Source of the DNA: Candidatus Kapaibacterium sp.
GTDB lineage: Bacteria > Bacteroidota > Ignavibacteria > Palsa-1295
DNA length: 21,799 nucleotides
Assembly (NCBI GenBank): GCA_025450975.1
Contig: JANWLI010000009.1
Location: forward strand, 1-21,799
Direction: 5' to 3'
Positions 1 to 8,080 of the stretch are shown here, piece after piece. The translations under genes were made by a program, and so were the position numbers. The first letter of the stretch is position 1. Each line of letters opens with the position of its first letter. The notes beneath the pieces were generated by a model, which was given only the letters and a program-made list of their open reading frames with translations, did not search any database and was not told the DNA's origin.

Positions 1-1
1 C

Positions 2-1120
2 GAACTTGTCAAGCCGCTCTGCGAAAATCTCACAAACCTTCCGGTCATCTTCTTTGCCGATGGCTCAACGCTCGTCGCGCCGACGAATCGTGAGCTCGCG
101 GAAAAAGTCGGTATCCAGACGAAAGCGCAGCGTCCATTCTATGATGTGATCGTTGTTGGCTCCGGTCCGGCAGGGCTTGCGAATGCTGTCTATGCAGCAT
201 CGGAAGGATTGAAGGTGCTCGTCCTCGAACGCAGCGCACCCGGGGGACAGGCAGGCACAAGCTCGCGTATCGAAAACTACCTCGGCTTTCCTGCAGGTGT
301 TACCGGCGCCGATCTTGCGCAGCGTGCAGTGACCCAGGCCAAACGCTTCGGTGCAGAGATCCTCACGGCGCAGGAGGCAGTGTCGTTCCGGCGCGATGAT
401 CCGTATCGAATCATCACCCTAGCCGATGGGACGGAGATTTCAGCGTATGCAGTCGTCCTCGCAACGGGCATGGCGGTGAAAAAACTCGAAGTCGAAGGCA
501 TCGAGCCGCTGCAGGGAATTGGCGTCTACTATGGCGCCGCAATGTCCGAAGCAGCAACCTATCGCGGGAAAGATATCTGCATTATTGGCGGAGGAAACTC
601 CGCCGGACAGGCAGCGATGTTCTTCACGCGTTATGCGAAGAGCGTGACGATCATCATTCGCGCTGCATCGCTTACAAGTTCGATGTCAAAGTATCTCACC
701 GACCGCATCGAAGTCTCGCCGACGATAAAAGTGATTCCGAATGTTGAAGTGTCGTCAGTCGGCGGCGAAGGAAAACTTGAACGTGTGACGATCCGCAACG
801 CGCAGACAGGCGAGACGACGGACCTTCCAATGTCAGCCATGTTCATTTTCATCGGCGCGGCGCCGCATGCAGAGATGGTCGAGGGCTTCGTCGAGCGCGA
901 CGATAAGGGATTTATCCTCACAGGCCCGGATCTACCGCGAGTCGGCAACAAGCCGAAGGGCTGGCAACTTGAGCGTGATCCGTTTCTCTTCGAGACGAAC
1001 GTGCCCGGCGTCTTCGCAGTCGGCGATGTTCGTAGCGGCGCCAACCGCCGCGTCGCAGCTGCCGTCGGCGAAGGCTCAGCAGGTATTCACATGGTGCACC
1101 GGTATTTGCAGACGGTCTAG
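2..1120 (+). CDS. Thioredoxin-reductase-like FAD/NAD(P)-dependent oxidoreductase, 5' end outside the window
   Basis: The frame is open from the left edge, so the N-terminus is missing; 372 residues are visible. The first ~48 visible residues match the linker that, in large fused proteins of this family (cyclic-nucleotide-binding domain, thioredoxin-like domain, reductase), leads into the flavin domain. The FAD-binding GSGPAGLA begins at about base 158, the NAD(P)-binding IGGGNSAGQA lies near 583-612, and the C-terminal FAD motif VFAVGDV near 1012-1032 is followed by RRVAAAVGEGS, typical of this subgroup. The CxxC redox pair of classical TrxB is absent: GAAMSEA occupies its place just before the NAD(P) motif. 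Electron transfer probably does not go through an internal disulfide. An internal GTG at 146 could be mistaken for the start, but the homology-like sequence continues upstream. The stop directly abuts the convergent NUDIX gene. Family assignment is firm; substrate is unknown. Confidence 0.9.
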   Translation, partial: ELVKPLCENLTNLPVIFFADGSTLVAPTNRELAEKVGIQTKAQRPFYDVIVVGSGPAGLANAVYAASEGLKVLVLERSAPGGQAGTSSRIENYLGFPAGVTGADLAQRAVTQAKRFGAEILTAQEAVSFRRDDPYRIITLADGTEISAYAVVLATGMAVKKLEVEGIEPLQGIGVYYGAAMSEAATYRGKDICIIGGGNSAGQAAMFFTRYAKSVTIIIRAASLTSSMSKYLTDRIEVSPTIKVIPNVEVSSVGGEGKLERVTIRNAQTGETTDLPMSAMFIFIGAAPHAEMVEGFVERDDKGFILTGPDLPRVGNKPKGWQLERDPFLFETNVPGVFAVGDVRSGANRRVAAAVGEGSAGIHMVHRYLQTV

Positions 1121-1549
1121 CTATAGTCCGCTCAGGGTTTCGATTAGGTCGGGCGGGTAGACCCGCACCTTACGTTCTGCAATTTCCGCCAGCGACGCCC
1201 AGGTTAGCTTGATCGTATTCCCGTCACAGTCGAGGCCGGCAGCGAATGGTTGATGATATGCATCGGGGTTTTTGAACTCAGCAAGGTAGGTAAAGAGGAT
1301 CTCGTGCTCGTGTTTAGCATTATACCGGAAGATGTTTTCCATGACGCCGAGTAACTGCAGATTTATGACTTCCTGCCCCGTCTCTTCCAATGCTTCCCGG
1401 GCTGCAGCTTCAATGGAGCGCTCCCCAAACTCGATCCCGCCACCGACGGGGATGTAGAAGGTCTCCTGTCGCTCGCGTTCGAAGCAAACGGTAAACAGAA
1501 ATTTGTCGTCTTTGCGAATAATAACGATGGCTTTTCCGCGTATGGGCAT
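1121..1549 (-). CDS. NUDIX hydrolase
   Basis: A 142-residue protein, close to the minimal NUDIX size. The NUDIX box spans residues 37-58 in the order G37, E43, R51-E52, E55-E56, G58, fitting G-x5-E-x7-RE-x2-EE-x-G, the Mg2+-binding loop that hydrolyses nucleoside diphosphates linked to another group. Two hydrophobic positions of the strict consensus are Ala53 and Gln59, a mild deviation. The substrate cannot be read from the sequence; housecleaning of damaged nucleotides or coenzyme hydrolysis are family-level options. It starts at ATG 1549, only 9 nt after the stop of the upstream minus-strand lipoprotein gene, so the two are probably co-transcribed. Its stop touches the stop of the convergent oxidoreductase with no intergenic base. 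Confidence 0.9.
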   Translation of the reverse strand: MPIRGKAIVIIRKDDKFLFTVCFERERQETFYIPVGGGIEFGERSIEAAAREALEETGQEVINLQLLGVMENIFRYNAKHEHEILFTYLAEFKNPDAYHQPFAAGLDCDGNTIKLTWASLAEIAERKVRVYPPDLIETLSGL

Positions 1550-1558
1550 AACTACAGA

Positions 1559-2038
1559 TTAGAATCCAATATACATCGCACTTGCATGCGGCGGGATGAA
1601 AAGTTTTGCGGAAGTGATTCTGAGCACTGGGTATTTTGGAGTGCGCTGAGGTAATTGAGATGAAGTTTTATTCGATTTACCGGCGGGAACGATGGCATTA
1701 GGATAGTAATCCAAGTCAATGATTAGCGTGTCACTCATCCAGGTCTGAGAAACAGGCCCACTTACAATATTTTTTCCTTCGCGGATTTCCTTTTGAACCT
1801 CGATTTCGAATCGTACCGAATCCGAAAGTGTGGTGTCATAGGAAATCGAAGGAATAGTTAAAACATGTACAATTTCTTTACTTATAAATAAGAATTTCAC
1901 GGAGTCGCTTTCCAAAAAAATGTTGAATGTATCCTGGTATGACTTCCATTCGTAATTCGAGTCGGTGCCGGTGGATTCGCAACCTAAACTATAAAGGCTA
2001 AACGCAAGCATTACCGGGAGCAGAAGAGCGGTTCTCAT
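1559..2038 (-). CDS. Putative lipoprotein of unknown function (A/T-rich)
   Basis: A 159-residue protein with a hydrophobic N-terminus (residues 4-18) ending in SLGC, so Cys20 is a plausible but non-ideal lipid-attachment site; the next residues (ESTGTDS) look like the flexible tether of an exported lipoprotein. The rest is beta-rich with no motif I recognise; it ends in aromatic IGF. The gene is far richer in A/T than its surroundings: in bases 1861-1920 I count 16 G+C of 60. That suggests later acquisition or relaxed constraint. It sits head-to-head with ybaB (71 nt between starts) and just upstream of the NUDIX gene. It reads as a true ORF (full length, signal peptide), but its function is unknown. 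Confidence 0.7.
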   Translation of the reverse strand: MRTALLLPVMLAFSLYSLGCESTGTDSNYEWKSYQDTFNIFLESDSVKFLFISKEIVHVLTIPSISYDTTLSDSVRFEIEVQKEIREGKNIVSGPVSQTWMSDTLIIDLDYYPNAIVPAGKSNKTSSQLPQRTPKYPVLRITSAKLFIPPHASAMYIGF

Positions 2039-2109
2039 ATTGCTATATTAACTCATAAAGGATAAGCAAGTTACACAACTTATTGCTCGTTTCTCCCGTT
2101 TTCCTTTGT

Positions 2110-2436
2110 ATGAATCAAGATATGATGAAAGCACTTGGACAAGTGCAGAAGATGCAGGAAGAGGTTGCGAAGGTTCAGGCAGAACTTGGCAATCTGACCG
2201 CTTCGGCTGAGGCGGGCGGCGGCATGGTCAAAGTGACCGCTAATGGCAAGCAGGAGATCACGTCGATCAAGCTCGAAAAAGAGGTGATCAACCCCGACGA
2301 CGCCGAAATGCTCGAAGATCTCATCGTCGCAGCTGCCAATCGCGCGATCGCTAACGCAAAGCAGATCGCCGACGAGAAGATGCAGGAAGTTGCATCGCAG
2401 TACATGCCGAATATTCCCGGTCTTCCGCAGTTCTGA
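2110..2436 (+). CDS. ybaB: YbaB/EbfC family nucleoid-associated protein
   Basis: A 108-residue protein of the YbaB/EbfC family, small dimeric DNA-binding proteins usually encoded just before recR. The ATG at 2110 (MNQDMMKALGQVQKMQ) is chosen because family members begin with this amphipathic helix rich in M, Q and K; the upstream in-frame start at 2083 adds nine atypical residues. The family core is visible: a glycine-rich turn (AGGGMVKVTANG) around residues 40-51, the I-x-S-I-K-L strand, then the conserved NPDDAEMLEDLI helix and AANRAIANAK. The C-terminus PNIPGLPQF resembles the PGLP tails seen in homologues. Its TGA shares one base with the recR ATG (TGATG), which implies translational coupling. 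The role in nucleoid organisation or DNA repair is known only in general terms. Confidence 0.95.
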   Translation: MNQDMMKALGQVQKMQEEVAKVQAELGNLTASAEAGGGMVKVTANGKQEITSIKLEKEVINPDDAEMLEDLIVAAANRAIANAKQIADEKMQEVASQYMPNIPGLPQF

Positions 2437-3035
2437 TGCTCTACACATCCCCTGCGCTCGAAACTCTGATCGAGCGCCTCTCCGCACTGCCAACCATCGG
2501 CCGCAAAACGGCCCAGCGGCTAGCATTGTATTTACTCAAACAACCCGAAAGCGTTTCCTCATCGCTTGCAGAAGCGATCACCGAACTCAAACTGAGGGTC
2601 CGGACCTGCACGATCTGCTCGAATATCACGGAGGTCGATCCCTGTCCGATCTGCAGCGACGTGCGCCGCGACCGCACGACGATCTGCGTCGTCGAAGAAC
2701 CGAACGACGTCCTCGTCATCGAACGCACGAACGAATTCCGCGGCCTCTACCATGTGCTCGGCGGCTCGCTCTCGCCACTTGACGGCATCGGTCCGGAAGA
2801 CCTGAAAATTCGCGAACTCGTCATGCGTCTTGGAGAACAGGGTGTTACTGAGATCATCCTTGCCCTTAACCCAAATGTCGAAGGCGAAGCGACGACGCTC
2901 TATCTCTCAAAACTCCTGCATCCGCTTGTCGACAGAGTCACTCGCATTGCGCGTGGTATTCCTATTGGTACCGATCTCGAGTTTGTTGATGATGCGACAT
3001 TAGCGAAAGCATTGGAAGGCCGCCTTGCAGTCTGA
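2436..3035 (+). CDS. recR: Recombination protein RecR
   Basis: A 199-residue protein, the normal RecR length. RecR works with RecO (and RecF) to load RecA on gapped DNA in recombinational repair. Visible domains: an N-terminal helix-hairpin-helix (LSALPTIGRKTAQRLA, residues ~15-30), a C4 zinc finger (C58, C61, C70, C73), a Toprim domain starting at ICVVEE (~residue 81) with the E of VVEE as candidate metal ligand, and the GLYHVLGG-x-LSPLDGIGP motif characteristic of RecR. The C-terminal Walker-B-like region ends in TDLEFVDDATLAKALEGR. It overlaps ybaB by one base, and its last 11 bases overlap the start of the methyltransferase gene, so it appears to be part of one long operon. Confidence 0.98.
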   Translation: MLYTSPALETLIERLSALPTIGRKTAQRLALYLLKQPESVSSSLAEAITELKLRVRTCTICSNITEVDPCPICSDVRRDRTTICVVEEPNDVLVIERTNEFRGLYHVLGGSLSPLDGIGPEDLKIRELVMRLGEQGVTEIILALNPNVEGEATTLYLSKLLHPLVDRVTRIARGIPIGTDLEFVDDATLAKALEGRLAV

Positions 3036-3768
3036 TCAGTCCACCGGCGGTTTCTGGTATAAAGATTGGTTTGCGGATCCGCGGTATATCGAACTCTATG
3101 GTCATCGAGATGACATAGAAGCAGATGAACTTGTTACGCTTATCGAAGAGACTCTCGGCGTAGACAAAGAGTGCCGTGTCCTTGATGTCGCCTGCGGCGC
3201 CGGACGCCATCTGATCGCCTTCGCACGGAGAGGATATATAAATCTCAGCGGACAAGATCTTTCTTCTACCCTGATCGAAGAAGCAAAAAGGGAAGCCGGC
3301 AATTGCCCGATCGATTTCTCCGTCCGTGACATGCGCGACCCGATCCCCGAACGCTACGATCTCATCCTCAACATTTTTACCAGCTTCGGCTACTTTGCGA
3401 CTGACGTGGAAAACGAGCATATCATCGCAAATTGTTGCGAAGCACTGTCGCCTCGCGGACATTTCGTGCTCGATTACCTGAACACTCCCTATGTCATAGA
3501 GCATCTCATCACTGAAGATGAGAAGATCCTCGAAAGTGGCACACATGTAAGGCAAAAACGAGAGATTCGCGACGGTCGCGTCAATAAGCATATTACCTTT
3601 GACGATGGGACGGAATTTATCGAATCCGTGCGGCTTTATACTCACGAAGAACTTGTGCACATGTTCGATCGCGCACGACTTCGGATAAAAGCAACCTATG
3701 GCTCGTATATGGGCCATTCGTATGACGCTGCGCGTTCGCACCGGCTGATCATGATCGCAGAAAAATGA
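3025..3768 (+). CDS. Class I SAM-dependent methyltransferase
   Basis: A 247-residue protein with the Rossmann-fold methyltransferase signature: motif I VLDVACGAG at residues 52-60 binds S-adenosylmethionine; LSGQDLS supplies the acidic ribose-binding residue after beta-2; RYDLILNIFTSFGYF matches motif II and its neighbourhood. The beginning FWYKDWFADPRYIELYGHRD is typical of a family of small methyltransferases of unknown substrate. Start choice: the only ordinary start codon between the upstream in-frame stop (3001) and the conserved N-terminus is TTG at 3025, inside recR, giving an 11-nt overlap. The stop overlaps the next gene as ATGA. A larger antisense ORF covers the same region but has no family features. 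The substrate is unknown; the location before two lipoproteins and polysaccharide genes does not define it. Confidence 0.9.
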   Translation: MQSDQSTGGFWYKDWFADPRYIELYGHRDDIEADELVTLIEETLGVDKECRVLDVACGAGRHLIAFARRGYINLSGQDLSSTLIEEAKREAGNCPIDFSVRDMRDPIPERYDLILNIFTSFGYFATDVENEHIIANCCEALSPRGHFVLDYLNTPYVIEHLITEDEKILESGTHVRQKREIRDGRVNKHITFDDGTEFIESVRLYTHEELVHMFDRARLRIKATYGSYMGHSYDAARSHRLIMIAEK

Positions 3769-4385
3769 CGATGCGTTTCTCCATATTGCTGCTTCTTGTG
3801 TCGCTCGCATCCTGCGAGATCTTCTCGACGCGCGATCCCGAAACGCCGGATCTCGGCTCGCAGTTTATCTGGACACCTGCATCGACACCCGAACTCCTGC
3901 TCGAAAACTTCAAAGGCACGATCGAAAATCTCGATGCTTCCGACTACGTCAAATGCTTCGTCTCTGAGCACGACTCATCGGAAACGGCAGGCCACCTCGT
4001 CTATTCTTTTATCCCTCGCTCCGGCCTCGATGCAGGTGGACAAAGTATTTTTCAGGTCTGGATGGCCTCGAACGAGCAGTCGTTCATGACGAAGCTTCGC
4101 ACGTCGCTCATCAAGAATCCGCGCGCAACCGTCGCCTTTACGAACGTCGCCATCGATCAGTCGATCAACACGGCATCGATCAGTGCCGACTATTCCATCC
4201 TATTGCCGGTCGAGACCAACTCGTCGCTCCCGGGTGCAGTGACGGGCTCACTCCATTTTCAGCTTGAAGCCGTAACGACCGAACAGGCAAACAGGGAGTG
4301 GCGCATTATTATCTGGACAGACTTCCCACCGCAAACCGGTGGAACATCGACCTTCACTGACCTCAAACTCAAGCTCACTTCGTGA
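3765..4385 (+). CDS. Putative lipoprotein, unknown function (first of a pair)
   Basis: A 206-residue protein starting at ATG 3765, overlapping the methyltransferase stop by 4 nt (ATGA). The N-terminus MTMRFSILLLLVSLASC has a classic lipobox (LASC) with Cys17 as lipidated residue, then an acidic/Ser-rich tether. The mature part contains LENFKGTIENLDASDYVKCF, a helix pattern similar to the N-terminus of NTF2-like (SnoaL-like) fold proteins, followed by alternating strands; a cone-shaped NTF2-like domain is a guess. It is followed by a second small lipoprotein with a comparable layout, suggesting a functional pair in the envelope. Membrane sorting (inner or outer) cannot be decided. Confidence 0.8.
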   Translation: MTMRFSILLLLVSLASCEIFSTRDPETPDLGSQFIWTPASTPELLLENFKGTIENLDASDYVKCFVSEHDSSETAGHLVYSFIPRSGLDAGGQSIFQVWMASNEQSFMTKLRTSLIKNPRATVAFTNVAIDQSINTASISADYSILLPVETNSSLPGAVTGSLHFQLEAVTTEQANREWRIIIWTDFPPQTGGTSTFTDLKLKLTS

Positions 4386-4873
4386 AGATCGCCATCGTCT
4401 GGGTAGCGCTCGTCCTTGCAGCCTGCAATCCGTTTGCGCCTGCGCTCGACGAGTCGCCGGCAGAAAGTCCGTTCGGCGATCCGAAAACCATCGACGGCTT
4501 TTTTACTGCATTCCGCTCGGCGTATCAGTTCAGAGATACATCGCTCTACGGAAAACTGCTTGCCTCAAACTTCACCTTCAGCTATCGCAACTTCGACCGC
4601 GGCCTCGATCTTGAATGGGGACGCGATGAAGAGATGCGCACGACAAGCGCGTTGTTCGAATCCGTACTCGGGCTCGATCTGTTATGGGGCAACGTGCTTG
4701 ATTCCAGCGGCAACGATCTCGTTTATGACATCACGCGTTCGTTCTCCCTGACGATCACATTGAACTTAGCCGAAGTGCTGAATGTCGATGGCCGTGCGAT
4801 CTTTCATCTGGAGCGGCCGACAGCAACCGATCCGTGGCAGGCGGTGCGATGGAGGGATGAATCAAATTTCTAA
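4382..4873 (+). CDS. Putative lipoprotein, possible NTF2-like fold (second of a pair)
   Basis: A 163-residue protein beginning at GTG 4382, overlapping the previous gene by 4 nt (GTGA). The signal sequence MKIAIVWVALVLAAC has an ideal lipobox (LAAC), with Cys15 as acylation site. The mature sequence has FFTAFRSAYQFRDTSLYGKLLASNFTFSY in outline: a helix, then an aromatic strand, as in NTF2-like domains; it ends with FHLERP-x-W-x-AVRWRDES, also reminiscent of that fold's last strands. No catalytic motif is apparent. It has the same general plan as the upstream lipoprotein (N-terminal helix carrying aromatic residues, then strands), so an ancient duplication is possible. The stop is 3 nt before the heparinase-like gene. 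Confidence 0.8.
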   Translation: MKIAIVWVALVLAACNPFAPALDESPAESPFGDPKTIDGFFTAFRSAYQFRDTSLYGKLLASNFTFSYRNFDRGLDLEWGRDEEMRTTSALFESVLGLDLLWGNVLDSSGNDLVYDITRSFSLTITLNLAEVLNVDGRAIFHLERPTATDPWQAVRWRDESNF

Positions 4874-4876
4874 CTT

Positions 4877-6670
4877 GTGAGCGCGATCAACCAATTACTT
4901 CTCTCACTTCGTAAGCGCGGCATCGGCGGCACGATCTCCGTGCTCAGTGCCAAACGCAGGAAGCATGCTGCTATTGGCAAGTTAATTGCCGGTTCGTCGG
5001 GGTCGGCAGCACTCGCATCGTTTCCGACATCGAACATTTCGCACCCATCGTCGTCAAATCATGAGATCGTCGAAAAAGCCGGCGCCATGCTGCTCGATGA
5101 TAATTACTTTTTTACTTTTCCGTATAAGACGACAGGACTTGAAGATCCCTGGAATCTCGATCAGCTCGAGAATAAACTCTGGCCAAAGCGACAATACGAA
5201 GAGACGCGCGTCAATGGGGCCGATACGCCCCGCGATGCAAAGCTCGTCTGGGAGGTCAATCGCTTCAAGGATCTGCCCGCCCTCGCTGTCGCTGCCTATC
5301 TCAGCGGCGATGCGAAGTATGCAGACGAAGTCCGCCGTCGCCTGCATTCCTGGATCGTCTGCAATCCGTTCGGCAAGACCGTCAACTGGTCAAGTCCGCT
5401 GGAGATCGCCATTCGTGGCATCAGTTGGGTGGTGACCTTGCGCCTTCTGCATCTTGCTGGGTTGAAAACAGCAGAAGACGAAGTCATCCAGCGCTCACTG
5501 TGGCAGCACGTCACCTATCTCAACGCAACGCTCTCGATCGATAAGGTCTTGCGCTCGAACCATCTAATAGGAGAAACCGCCGGGTTGTATATCCTTTCCT
5601 CACTATTAGATTTTCCTCAAGCACCGAAATTTCGTGACCGAGCGAAACGTATTCTCATCGATGCAGTGCTCGAACAAACATATGCCGACGGCGTAAGCCG
5701 CGAAGCATCCGGCTGGTACCATGCGTTTGTCACGGATTTTGCAGAACTCGTTTCCCGTACTGCACACTCGACTGGCGAGGTCATGGGTGAGAAGTTCGAT
5801 AAACGTCTCGAGCAGATGATCGTCTATCGCAATTCCGTCTTCGCAACCGATAGCGGCATTGTGAAGTACGGTGATTTCGATAACGGCCGTGCGCTCTCGC
5901 TATCGTCGGAGTGGCTCGATGTCGTGCTTGGCATTTCGCCGCTGGCCACAAAGGCCCGCAAACAAATCTTTGAAACTGCTTTGCACATAACTGCGAAGAT
6001 CGAGAAGAATTATTTCTTTGCGCGCGCCGGCGAGTTCGGCTGGGGAGGCGACGGATTTGCGTCGCATGCGCACGATGACCTTCTGTGCCCGGTTATTTAT
6101 CTCGACGGCAATCCGATCCTTGCCGATGCCGGGACGTACATCTACGTCGGCGACGAGCAGATGCGCGATCTGTTCCGCGATGCACGTACGCACAACAACA
6201 TTATTATCGGCGGCTCAACCGGTACCGAGATGAAGCGGTACTTTGGCTGGCGCATCGGGAGAAAACCCGCCCTTCTCGAATCGCATGCTACGGAAGAAAA
6301 ACAGTTTTCCGCAGTTACCTCGTATGGAGAATGGAAAGGGAAGCATCGGCGCACGTTTATTCTCGACGATAAAGGCTTCACCATGCACGACGACCTCCAT
6401 CTTCCTGCCGAAGATGCTGTCGAGTGGCACTTTCATTTCCATCCGCGCTGGCGGCTGGTGAAGCAGACCGAGCGTGTCTACATGATCCGCGATTTCCGCG
6501 ACCAGCATTACGTCATTGAACTTTCCTCGGGCGACGGAGAGTTTGAAGTCGCCGACTACGAGTACTCGGCATCGTACATGGAGCGTTCGAAGGCACAGAA
6601 ACTCATCCTGCGCCGTCGCGTTCAACCTCACAACCAACGATACACTTTTGCAATTACGAGAACATCTTGA
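4877..6670 (+). CDS. Heparinase II/III-family polysaccharide lyase-like protein
   Basis: A 597-residue protein with the two-part layout of the heparinase II/III family. The N-terminal alpha/alpha toroid spans roughly residues 95-350 (WNLDQLENKLWP, RFKDLPALAVAAYLSGD, SSPLEIAIRGISWV) and the C-terminal beta-sandwich roughly 380-590. Candidate active-site residues are visible: N228-H229 in RSNHLIGE, Y281-H282 in EASGWYH, and H397-x-H399 in SHAHDD followed by ADAGTYIY. Family members cleave uronic-acid polysaccharides by beta-elimination; copies beside flippase genes are common in capsule or exopolysaccharide loci. No export signal is obvious at the N-terminus, which begins with a basic stretch. 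The GTG start at 4877 is 3 nt after the previous stop. The 3' end overlaps the flippase gene. Family firm, substrate unknown. Confidence 0.9.
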   Translation: MSAINQLLLSLRKRGIGGTISVLSAKRRKHAAIGKLIAGSSGSAALASFPTSNISHPSSSNHEIVEKAGAMLLDDNYFFTFPYKTTGLEDPWNLDQLENKLWPKRQYEETRVNGADTPRDAKLVWEVNRFKDLPALAVAAYLSGDAKYADEVRRRLHSWIVCNPFGKTVNWSSPLEIAIRGISWVVTLRLLHLAGLKTAEDEVIQRSLWQHVTYLNATLSIDKVLRSNHLIGETAGLYILSSLLDFPQAPKFRDRAKRILIDAVLEQTYADGVSREASGWYHAFVTDFAELVSRTAHSTGEVMGEKFDKRLEQMIVYRNSVFATDSGIVKYGDFDNGRALSLSSEWLDVVLGISPLATKARKQIFETALHITAKIEKNYFFARAGEFGWGGDGFASHAHDDLLCPVIYLDGNPILADAGTYIYVGDEQMRDLFRDARTHNNIIIGGSTGTEMKRYFGWRIGRKPALLESHATEEKQFSAVTSYGEWKGKHRRTFILDDKGFTMHDDLHLPAEDAVEWHFHFHPRWRLVKQTERVYMIRDFRDQHYVIELSSGDGEFEVADYEYSASYMERSKAQKLILRRRVQPHNQRYTFAITRTS

Positions 6671-7973
6671 TAAGGGCGTCTGGACGGTAGCGGATAAAAG
6701 TCTGCTGCTGCTCTACGGCTTTGCCGTGATTCTCGTCGTGGTCGGCGTGCTGCCCGAAAACGAGTGGGGCGTATTCAATCTCTTCCAGCCGATCTTCATC
6801 ATTATCTGCTTTATCGCTGACTCCATATTCCTGCAGCCGATGGTCAAGTTCGCCAGCGAGCATAAAGCGGAAGTCCCGGAGATCCTAGGAGCTAGCTTCA
6901 TTCTCTACGTTGCTTCGATGACACTCGGCGCGCTGCTGTGCTGGGGGATGACGAACTTCCTCGCCGATTTCCTCCACAGTGACCAGCTTCGGGAGTTGCT
7001 TGGGTGGATGCCATTCTTGCTGGCAGCAAATATTTTTCGCAACGTGGGCATTCGCTATTTGCAGATCACGTACCGCATCCGCGCCATCTTCTGGGTCGAC
7101 TTCGCCTTCTTCGGCTCGATCGTGTTGCTGACGATCCTCGCAACATCCTTCGGGAAATTCCACTCGGCCTTCGATTTTCTGCTGATCAACTTAGCAGGGG
7201 CAGTCGTCTCCAGTATCACGGCGATCGTCTTCGCGCGCAACGGCTTTCGTAAGATGCCACTCTTCAAGGTGCCGCGCGAAGAGTACGGCAAGTTGCTATC
7301 CTTCGCAAAGTATCAGGCAGGCACAAGCATTATGCAAACCCTCCAGCAGTGGGCAGACTATCTAGTCGTCGGCATCTACCACTCGCCACGAGAAGTGGGT
7401 CTCTATGCAGCTGCGAAAACTTTATATCGCCTCTTCGATGCAGTCCGCGAAGGCGCAACACTCCTGATCGTACCGGTTACTTCGCGCCTCTTCTCATCAG
7501 GCGATAAAGAGAAACTCACCAATCTCGTCGAGAAATTACTCTTCCTCGCATTCGGCGTCCTGGTGCCGGTTGCAGTCTTCTTATCCCTCGGCTCCGATCA
7601 GTTGATGGATCTCTTCTACAAAGACAAATTCCCCGGCATCAGCGAAGTCTTCCGTATCCTGATCCTCACCGGCACGATCCTGCCGCTCATGCTTGTATCG
7701 ACGAACGTCCTGATCGGCATGGGACATGCAAAAGGTCTCTTCTTCTCCTTTCTCGGCGGCACGATCATCTTCTTCGTACTTAACCGCGTGCTCATCCCCG
7801 ATCTTGCATCGACGGGTGCAGCGTTGTCGGTGCTCATCTCCACGGCAGCCATCGGCATCTTCAGCTTTATCTCGATGCGCAGGCAGCTCGATGTCAGCTT
7901 CCGCGGCGTTGCAGGGAATGTCCGCCACGTCCGCAGCACACTCGCCTCGATCAGGCGCCGCGACCAAGGGTAA
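6648..7973 (+). CDS. Oligosaccharide flippase family protein (Wzx-like)
   Basis: A multi-pass inner-membrane protein with about 12 hydrophobic segments, fitting the Wzx/MATE-like polysaccharide flippases that move lipid-linked oligosaccharide units across the inner membrane. The start KGVWTVADKSLLLLYGFAV and the phrase ENEWGVFNLFQPIF are typical of the first two helices; YAAAKTLYRLFDAVREGATLLIVPVTSRLFSS-like sequence marks the second half. I place the start at TTG 6648, which gives 441 residues and a 23-nt overlap with the heparinase-like gene; an in-frame ATG at 6516 would add 44 residues that only shadow the upstream gene and look non-coding. Together with the lyase it suggests a polysaccharide synthesis or modification function, but no glycosyltransferase lies in the window. 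Confidence 0.88.
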   Translation: MQLREHLDKGVWTVADKSLLLLYGFAVILVVVGVLPENEWGVFNLFQPIFIIICFIADSIFLQPMVKFASEHKAEVPEILGASFILYVASMTLGALLCWGMTNFLADFLHSDQLRELLGWMPFLLAANIFRNVGIRYLQITYRIRAIFWVDFAFFGSIVLLTILATSFGKFHSAFDFLLINLAGAVVSSITAIVFARNGFRKMPLFKVPREEYGKLLSFAKYQAGTSIMQTLQQWADYLVVGIYHSPREVGLYAAAKTLYRLFDAVREGATLLIVPVTSRLFSSGDKEKLTNLVEKLLFLAFGVLVPVAVFLSLGSDQLMDLFYKDKFPGISEVFRILILTGTILPLMLVSTNVLIGMGHAKGLFFSFLGGTIIFFVLNRVLIPDLASTGAALSVLISTAAIGIFSFISMRRQLDVSFRGVAGNVRHVRSTLASIRRRDQG

Positions 7974-8080
7974 TCGTGAGATGTTAATGTTTGATTAAGA
8001 TATTGTCACTTAGTGTGGTGAGCCTTTTTGCAACAATTGCTGTTTTTAGGCGTTCATACTGTTATCCGACGTATTCAATA

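Noticed and set aside
2962..3810. A 282-codon minus-strand frame antisense to the methyltransferase, longer than the sense gene
   Set aside because: Its translation has no family features, while the sense frame has motif I (VLDVACGAG) and is overlap-coupled to genes on both sides.
6516..6647. Long N-terminal extension of the flippase from ATG 6516
   Set aside because: The extra 44 residues are Arg/Ser/Thr-rich and lie in another frame of the lyase gene; the membrane protein starts naturally near 6648.
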